This document shows positions 58,001 to 64,000 of a DNA stretch of 64,000 nt, piece by piece; the first letter of the stretch is position 1, and each line of letters starts with the position of its first letter. The notes under the pieces were generated by a model that was not told where the DNA came from, did no database searches, and worked only from the letters and a program-made list of their open reading frames with translations. The position numbers were made by a program, and so were the translations under genes. The DNA is from Alnus glutinosa. Taxonomy: Eukaryota; Streptophyta; Magnoliopsida; Fagales; Betulaceae. The stretch lies in contig NC_084898.1 in NCBI RefSeq assembly GCF_958979055.1, forward strand, positions 24,331,102-24,395,101, written 5' to 3'.

Positions 58001-58678
58001 CTACAGGAATAAGGTGCGACCCATGGCTTCCACGTCGGTATCCTCATTCGGTAGAATCAGATGGAAAACGGCGGACAAATCCAAACCCTCTTCTCGACCG
58101 AGTGGACTCGGCCACTCAACGACTCCAATACCCTGACACGCCAACACGCTGAGGCACTCAGCGGTCCATGGACGAACCTCGCTCGCCGCCCAAACAACGG
58201 TCTCTTTCCCACACACTCGTTTCAGCGTCTTCGCCAGCCCTGCCATCTCCTCGGCGTCGTAGAACACGTCCGACATCAAAACCAAGTCGAACTCGCCCAA
58301 GTCTCCTGGTCGACTCGGGAACTCGTCCGACCCCCAGACGAGTTCCCTCACTTCGACTCGGTCCTGGAGTCCGTTAGCTTCCACGTTCTTCACCAGCGCA
58401 GGGACGAGCGGCGCAGTGTCGGTGAGCACGACTCGGCTCGCGCCGAGCAGAGCCGCCGTCAAGCCGGGGAGACCCACGCCGGCGCCGAGCTCGAGGACGG
58501 TCTTGTCCTGGAAGTGGAACAGGTCTCGGCCCTTCGTGGCCATCCACTCGGACAAGACCAGGGCCGAGCCCCAGACCCATGACCCGGTGAGTGCTCGACC
58601 CGTGACAGAGTCGTACACGTCTTCAAGTTCGTTGATTACAAGAAATTTGCCAGCTACTTGGCATTCTCTCACTCCCAT
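58001..58678 (-). CDS. METTL21-like (Methyltransf_16) protein methyltransferase
   Basis: Intact single-exon ORF of 225 residues, typical in length for the family. The SAM-binding motif I reads VLELGAGVGLPGL (about residues 61-73), an acidic VLTDT end of beta-2 follows at about 84-88, and LVLMSDVFYD (about 131-140) is the family's post-I block, where METTL21-type enzymes carry a D-x-x-Y-like motif. The upstream GSWVWGSALVLSEW segment matches the conserved TG-x-x-W-x-(A/S)-x-x-L substrate/SAM entry region. Family members methylate lysines on chaperones, VCP/p97 or elongation factors; the substrate here cannot be told. No signal peptide, so probably cytosolic or nuclear. The coding region is GC-rich in AT-rich surroundings, as for the first UPF1 exon. 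The ATG is the first in frame, and the leader lies within about 60 bases. Confidence 0.88.
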   Translation of the reverse strand: MGVRECQVAGKFLVINELEDVYDSVTGRALTGSWVWGSALVLSEWMATKGRDLFHFQDKTVLELGAGVGLPGLTAALLGASRVVLTDTAPLVPALVKNVEANGLQDRVEVRELVWGSDEFPSRPGDLGEFDLVLMSDVFYDAEEMAGLAKTLKRVCGKETVVWAASEVRPWTAECLSVLACQGIGVVEWPSPLGREEGLDLSAVFHLILPNEDTDVEAMGRTLFL

Positions 58679-58763
58679 TGTCTCCGGAATCTGTAAGAAG
58701 GGTCTCTTTCCACTTATAGACGACTTTTAAATAAAAACAAAATCTAAAAAAAAAAAAATAAAA

Positions 58764-59098
58764 GGTTAAATACTTTTTTACCCCTAAATTTTAACAATTT
58801 TTTTTTTAATACTTAAATAACACCTTCTGTCTATCTGTCATCAAGAAACTAACAAAATTTTACGTTAAACCAATCGAAACTTGACACATCAAACCAATCG
58901 AAACTAACAAAATTCTAGGCTTTACGGGGGTGGCGCGACTCCAAAGCTCTTTGAGTGGTTTTGGCCATCCTCATTTTGTCATTTAAGGTAGTCGAACGAC
59001 CTCAAGACACTTAGGGCGGTTCGGCCACCCCAGATCGGCCCTGAAATGGTTCATCTAGAGGCCAAAATGGTGGCTTTTGCCATCCTTTAGGTTCTTTT

Positions 59099-59168
<70 letters not shown>

Positions 59169-60725
59169 ATTTTTTTTTGCTTTTTTTGCTTTTTTATTCT
59201 TATTTTGATATTAATTTTTTTTTTAAATTTTCTTATTTTTTTTAATAAAGTATATGACACGTGTCAAGTTTCAATTAGTTTGATGTGAAATTTTGTTAAT
59301 TTTCTTGACGGTATATGGACGAATGTACTATTTGAGTATATACTCATAATCAAAGTACCTCTTGTGATCGAAAGTGAAACTTAAAAAAAAAAGGGATAAA
59401 TACCTCATTGGTACCTGAGTTTTACGTGTTTTTAAATTTAGTACCTCAGTTTTGTTTAGTATCATAGGTGGTACCTGAATTAAGGGTAAAAACCCATTTG
59501 GTACCTCTGTTAGATTTTCCGTCCAAATTTTAACGCCTCGCCACGTGTCAACTGCTGAGGTTGACACGTGGCACTACATAAAAAAAAATAAAAAATTAAA
59601 AATTAAAATCTTTAGAAAATAATTAAAAATAATAAAATTTTAAAAAAGAAAATTAAAAAAAGAAAAAAGAAGAGGGGTGGCTGAGCCACCCCCCTTGGCC
59701 ACCATGGGGGTGGCCGGCCACCCCCATTTTGGCCAAGGAGGTGGCCCAGCCACCCCCTTGGCCGGTCTGACCGGTCTGGGGTGGCCGAACCACCCCATAG
59801 GGGGTGGTTCGGCCACCCCACAGTTGAAAAAAAAAAAAAAAAAAAATTTTTTTGAAGGGTTTTGGCCCTAGGGGGTGGCCGAACCACCCCCTAGGGCCAC
59901 GGGGGTGGTTCGGCCACCCCCTAGGGCCAAAACCCTTCAAAAAAAAATTGAGGGTTTGCCCTTGGGGGTGGCCGAACCACCCCCAAGGGCCACGGGGGTG
60001 GTTCGGCCACCCCTAGACCGGCCGGACTGGGGGTGGTTCGGCCACCCCCTAGGGCCAAAACCCTTCAAAAAAAAATTGAGGGTTGGCCCTTGGGGGTGGC
60101 CGAACCACCCCCTAGGGCCACGGGGGTGGTTCGGCCACCCCCAGACCGGCCGGACTGGGGGTGGCCGAACCACCCCCGTGGCCCTAGTGGGTGGTTCGGC
60201 CACCCCCTAGGGCCAAAACCCTTCAAAAAAAAATTGAGGGTTGGCCCTTGGGGGTGGCCGAACCACCCCCTAGGGCCAAAACCCCTCAAAATTTTATTTT
60301 ATTTTATTTTTTTTTTCAACTGTGGGGTGGTTCGGCCACCCCAGACCGGTCAGACCGGCCAAGGGGGTGGCTGGGCCACCTCCTTGGCCAAAATGGGGGT
60401 GGCCAGCCACCCCCATGGTGGCCAAGGGGGGTGGCTCAGCCACCCCTCTTCTTTTTTCTTTTTTTAATTTTTTTTTTAAAATTTTATTATTTTTAATCAT
60501 TTTCTAAATATTTTAATTTTTAATTTTTAATTTTTTTTTATGTAGTGCCACGTGTCAACCTCAGCGGTTGACACGTGGCGATGCGTTAAAATTTGGACGG
60601 AAAATCTAACAGAGGTACCAAATGGGTTTTTACCCTTAATTCAGGTACCACCTATGATACTAAACAAAACTGAGGTACTAAATTTAAAAACACGTAAAAC
60701 TCAGGTACCAATGAGGTATTTATCC

Positions 60726-60759
<34 letters not shown>

Positions 60760-60791
60760 TTAAAGCCCAAAATGCAAAAAGGTATTTAACC
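58764..60791. mobile_element. Outer MITE carrying the nested foldback
   Basis: GGTTAAATACTTTTTTACCC at the left and GGTATTTAACC at the right are inverted, flanked by TAAAA at 58,759-58,763 and 60,792-60,796. The left part has an ACGGGGGTGGCGCG and TTCGGCCACCCC core and the (AT)n at 59,101-59,165. The foldback at 59,393-60,726 lies within it. Confidence 0.7.
59393..60726. mobile_element. 1.33-kb GC-cored foldback element
   Basis: Whole element reads as one large inverted repeat: GGGATAAATACCTCATTGGT at the left mirrors ACCAATGAGGTATTTATCCC at the right. The mirror continues through GTACCTCAGTTTTGTTTAG, TTTTCCGTCCAAATTTTAA, CCACGTGTCAAC and a GGTGGCTGAGCCACCCC block to about 59,840/60,310. The core (59,880-60,290) is made of alternating GGGGTGGCCGAACCACCCC and GGGTGGTTCGGCCACCCC units joined by CAAAAAAAAATTGAGGGTT. 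The many Gly/Trp/His/Pro-rich ORFs on both strands are a by-product of these repeats, not genes. Confidence 0.9.
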
Positions 60792-60796
60792 TAAAA

Positions 60797-61102
60797 ATAA
60801 GATAAAAACCCTGATTAAAAAAATTTTGAACGCTAAATTGTGATAAGATTCTCTGGAGCATAATGTTTGTGATCGAAGACCGTCTAGAAATGGCATATGC
60901 AATCTCCCACTACGTAAATGTTTGTGATCAGTCACATAAAGGGAAGAGAATATTTAAAGAAAAATGGGTTAGGGTAGTCATATTTAAAGAGAATACATAT
61001 ATTTTTTTATTTAAGAAAATAATAACTTTTGGTTAATTATTTTAGATAAAAAAAAATATAAAGAATTTTTTGTGAATGTTCTTATTCTATATGGGTGGCT
61101 CT

Positions 61103-61174
<72 letters not shown>

Positions 61175-62049
61175 AACATGAAACTTATCAATTGAAAGAA
61201 AAAAAAATTATATAATATGTGTTAGAAATATAATAATACATTGCAAAATGAATTATCCGATACTTTTGATATACCGAAATAATGTGTTACAAATATAATA
61301 TTTGTTCTCGAAATAAATTTGATCTTTATGTAGATAGAAATGAAGGAAGAAAGAAGAAGATTTATTTTCTTTTCTTTTTTCATGATATTTTGGTTTCTCT
61401 CATTTATTTTAAAAAGAATATTACCGTGACACGTGTATTTTACGTAAATTATTAAAATATAGATATTTATTTATTTAATTTTTCATATTATTTTTTTATT
61501 TGAACTTATTTGTTTTTTTCTCAAATTTCAACCTACCTTTAGTGGATCATTTAAGATAATTTTAGAAGCATTTGTTTCATTAAAATATTATCTACTAAAG
61601 GGGTGGGAGCGGGGGCTACATGTGGAAAGGATATATGTTATTCAGATTTCAGACAACTTTTCAAAGATGTACAAGGTCATGGGCGGTGGGCCCTTGTTTA
61701 CTTGTCCGCCGCTACTGTCTGTTCCATGCTTCAACATTTGTGAATAAAATATTTATGCAAATCGGTTTATTCTAATAAACTTTTTTTTTTATTATTAAAA
61801 AATAAAAAATAAAAAAAAAAGCTTGGATGATTTGATAGCATGACAATGACAGAGTATTTGGAGGGAAAATAAAAAGTAAAAACAAAGCACAGAGTTTACC
61901 AAATAAAAGGTATTGAAAATTTGAAATATAGAATTATACAAAGAAAAAATTACTAATATGTCAAAATTATCTTGAAGATTTATGTGGTAAGTTATTTCAA
62001 CTTATTTGTCCAAAATATCTAGTTATTTAACAAAAACTATTAAACACAT
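60797..62049. other. Intergenic, no gene seen
   Basis: AT-rich; holds an (AT)n microsatellite of about 66 bases at 61,106-61,171. No supported ORF. Confidence 0.5.
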
Positions 62050-62344
62050 GGGAAATGATACTTACACATCACCATCACAACAACTACACTTACACAAGAT
62101 ACAGGGATTTGATTCTTGTACAACACCAATACAACAACTGTACAACAATCCCTCACATGAGGGTGGGCCCCAGTATATGGGACCCACCCTCATGTGAGAG
62201 ATTATTGTATAGTTGTTGTATTGATGTTGTAAATCTAACATTTTCCCAAGATACATTGCGTTGGAGTTCAGTATGTGGGTTCCACCCCAATGTGTCTTGT
62301 GTGAGTGTAGTTGTTGTACATAAGAAGTGTAAATATTATTTTCC
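62050..62344. mobile_element. Nested pair of MITEs
   Basis: Outer ends GGGAAATGATACTTACACAT and GAAGTGTAAATATTATTTTC are inverted. An inner 144-bp element (62,103-62,246) is flanked by CAAGATAC at 62,095-62,102 and 62,247-62,254 and has a strong hairpin: CCTCACATGAGGGTGGGCCC against GGACCCACCCTCATGTGAGA. ORFs here are hairpin artefacts. Confidence 0.8.
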
Positions 62345-63620
62345 TGAACACATAATATAGATCCACGTCATGATTAATCCCCGATTAACACATAATATAT
62401 CGTATAAGTCATGTTGCTTGTTCCCACGGTAAGAGATACACATAATTTTATATCAATAAATGTTAAAAAAAGAAAAAAGAAAAAGAAAGTACTCTCATCC
62501 CATAAAGCTCTGGAAATTGTCGCCGGAGCTCATCGAAAACTATCGTTAGCCATTGTCAGGGATTCATTGGAATCATTCGTCGCTTCTGATCTCCACCATC
62601 AGAGTTCACTGGAATTTGTCATTGGTGATCGCCAGAAGTTGTCGACCGTTTTTAGCTGTCATCAGAGATTGTCTGCCATTTTTCGTTGTAGCTAATTTTT
62701 CATATGAGTCAAATGCTGAAAAATATATTTAACAAAATAATTTTTCTTGAAAAGTGAACTTAAAAGCGAAAAACGAAACAAATTGAACTTTAATTTAAAA
62801 AATAATCGTTATAATTTTGGAAATTTTACATAGTAAAATACCGTATAAATGGACACAATTTAATATCACTGCATTTAAATCTTTATCTCATCAAATATAT
62901 TCTTTAAAATAGATGATAATCTATTTAATCAAAGCACTAAGTTTGTAAAGATTAAAAAATTTGTGGAAATGAAGAGATGCGTGACACGCGTCCAAGCAAG
63001 TAGAGCACTCCGGGAACGTGGGGCCCAACTCTGAAAGAAAAAGGAGAATAAAAACGGTTGAGATTGAGTTTGTTGTACGAAGGTCCAATTACCGTTTCAA
63101 CCTCATTCCCTTTCTTTATTATTATTATTATTTTTTCTTTTTTTAATGCATATTTCAATAGATCTCTAATTATTTGTTTTTTGATTTTTGATTTAAGATA
63201 AATTTGTAATTTTAATTAGATTGTCACGTTATAATATATAATTAGTGTTGATATATCAATATATTTTACTTATAAAAAAAAATATATATATTTTTATATC
63301 TATTATATAAAATTCAAACTAAAAACCGATTCATGCGAACGTTTTTCCTTAAATTAAGAATTTGTTTGGTCGCGTCATTTCACAACTCAAAAGAGCATTT
63401 GTAAATAATTTTTTTTAAAATATCTTACTTAGAAGTGCATTTTTAGAAGAGAATAAAAATAATTTCTGTTTTTAAATAGGCCCCTAAAATAGCAAACAAA
63501 TGAGCATATTTTTTAAAAATCACACTTTTACTAAAAATATTCAACTATATTTTAAAAAATCACGTTTTTTAATAGCAAATTTTGAGGTCACACATTTTAG
63601 AAAGGAGATCGCACATGTTA
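62345..63620. other. Intergenic, no gene seen
   Basis: The 94-codon plus-strand ORF at 62,411-62,695 covers a degenerate internal repeat (CATCAGAG.T.., GTCGCCGG..) and has no recognised domain. The rest is AT-rich with an (ATT)n tract near 63,117-63,133. Confidence 0.4.
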
Positions 63621-63933
63621 AGAGTGCGTTTGATATTGCAATTTCGTAAACAATAAATACGATTTTAAACCAAATTGTAGAACATAAATCGTTTGAGAAC
63701 TGCGTTTTTAAAAATTGCGATTTGAAAACGCAGAAATCTGCCTTTTCAAATCGCAGATAAGATAATGTTTTTTTGAAAACGCAGAATTTCAAAGTTTAAT
63801 TTGCGATTTTAAAGGCTAAACTGCGATTTTGCTAAATACTTAACTGCGTTTTTAAAAATCATTTTTTTCAAATTGCACATTTTAAAATCGTTATTTTAAA
63901 TCGCACTTTTTGAAATCGTAAACTCGAACGTAC
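63621..63933. mobile_element. Tourist-like MITE
   Basis: Same family as 28,374-28,688: GAGTGCGTTTGATATTGCAA at the left and TCGTAAACTCGAACGTACC at the right, preceded by TTA at 63,618-63,620; the right duplication is TGA-like, so it is eroded. Confidence 0.75.
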
Positions 63934-63960
63934 CTGAACCGCAAAACAAAAGGACGCTTA

Positions 63961-64000
63961 GTGTGCGTTTGGAATTGCGATTTCGTAGAGAAAAAATGCG
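63961..64000. mobile_element. Start of another Tourist-like MITE, cut by the window end
   Basis: GTGTGCGTTTGGAATTGCGA after TTA at 63,958-63,960 is the family terminus. The remainder lies outside the window. Confidence 0.8.

Noticed and set aside
58061..58582. 173-codon plus-strand ORF opposite the methyltransferase
   Set aside because: Antisense shadow of a GC-rich gene; it has no motif, whereas the minus strand has SAM-binding motifs.
59880..60290. CRISPR-like alternation of repeats and spacers
   Set aside because: The units alternate in orientation and the A-rich joints are themselves repeated. The host is a plant.
59612..60500. Many Gly/Trp/Pro/His-rich ORFs on both strands
   Set aside because: All arise from the inverted GGGGTGGCCGAACC repeats of the foldback; opposite strands give the same peptide themes.
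62411..62695. 94-codon ORF
   Set aside because: No recognisable domain, no splice context, and it covers a degenerate internal repeat.

Overview
The window is nuclear DNA of a flowering plant, most likely a woody eudicot. It is AT-rich and intron-containing, has a plant-type UPF1 gene with GT-AG introns, and is crowded with MITEs, non-LTR retroelement fragments and a solo LTR. The order Fagales is only a guess from the look of the repeats. No bacterial, organellar or viral genes were seen. All models below were read by eye from ORFs, splice signals and family motifs; no search or alignment was run.

Layout. 1-14,350: two diverged copies of a block carrying a small secreted cysteine-rich protein gene (CDS 1425-1841 and 12698-13165). 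They are separated by TE-rich DNA with a local segmental duplication, a solo LTR, a CACGTG-rich element and a MULE-like insertion. 14,350-18,800: intergenic DNA with MITEs and a 236-bp tandem duplication. 18,817-22,885 (minus): a six-exon gene for a membrane-anchored, IRE1-like protein with a degenerate kinase domain and a KEN (RNase L/IRE1-type) nuclease-like C-terminus. 23,400-29,100: TE-rich DNA with a hAT-like element, a 1-kb poly(A) retroelement with 14-bp target duplications, MITE clusters and (AT)n. 29,150-31,670: a third, broken copy of the cysteine-rich gene, split by a LINE fragment in its signal peptide, followed by promoter-only relics. 32,331-32,894 (minus): a pectin methylesterase/invertase inhibitor-like gene whose 5' flank is duplicated at 31,690-32,200. 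33,200-41,100: mostly intergenic TE DNA. 41,437-56,093 (plus): a complete 29-exon UPF1 gene (1283 codons), the nonsense-mediated decay helicase. 58,001-58,678 (minus): a single-exon METTL21-like methyltransferase. 58,764-64,000: nested foldback elements, microsatellites and Tourist-like MITEs, the last cut by the window end.

UPF1 and the methyltransferase look like ordinary conserved genes. The less ordinary content is the IRE1-like pseudokinase/KEN gene, which keeps the R-N-xxx-H nuclease motif but has lost HRD and DFG and has no lumenal sensor, and the cysteine-rich family, in which a CX3C-X13-CX3C hairpin module has been tandemly triplicated at one copy. No shared pathway links the genes. 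UPF1 (mRNA decay) and the KEN protein (possible RNA cleavage) both concern RNA turnover, but their proximity is probably chance.
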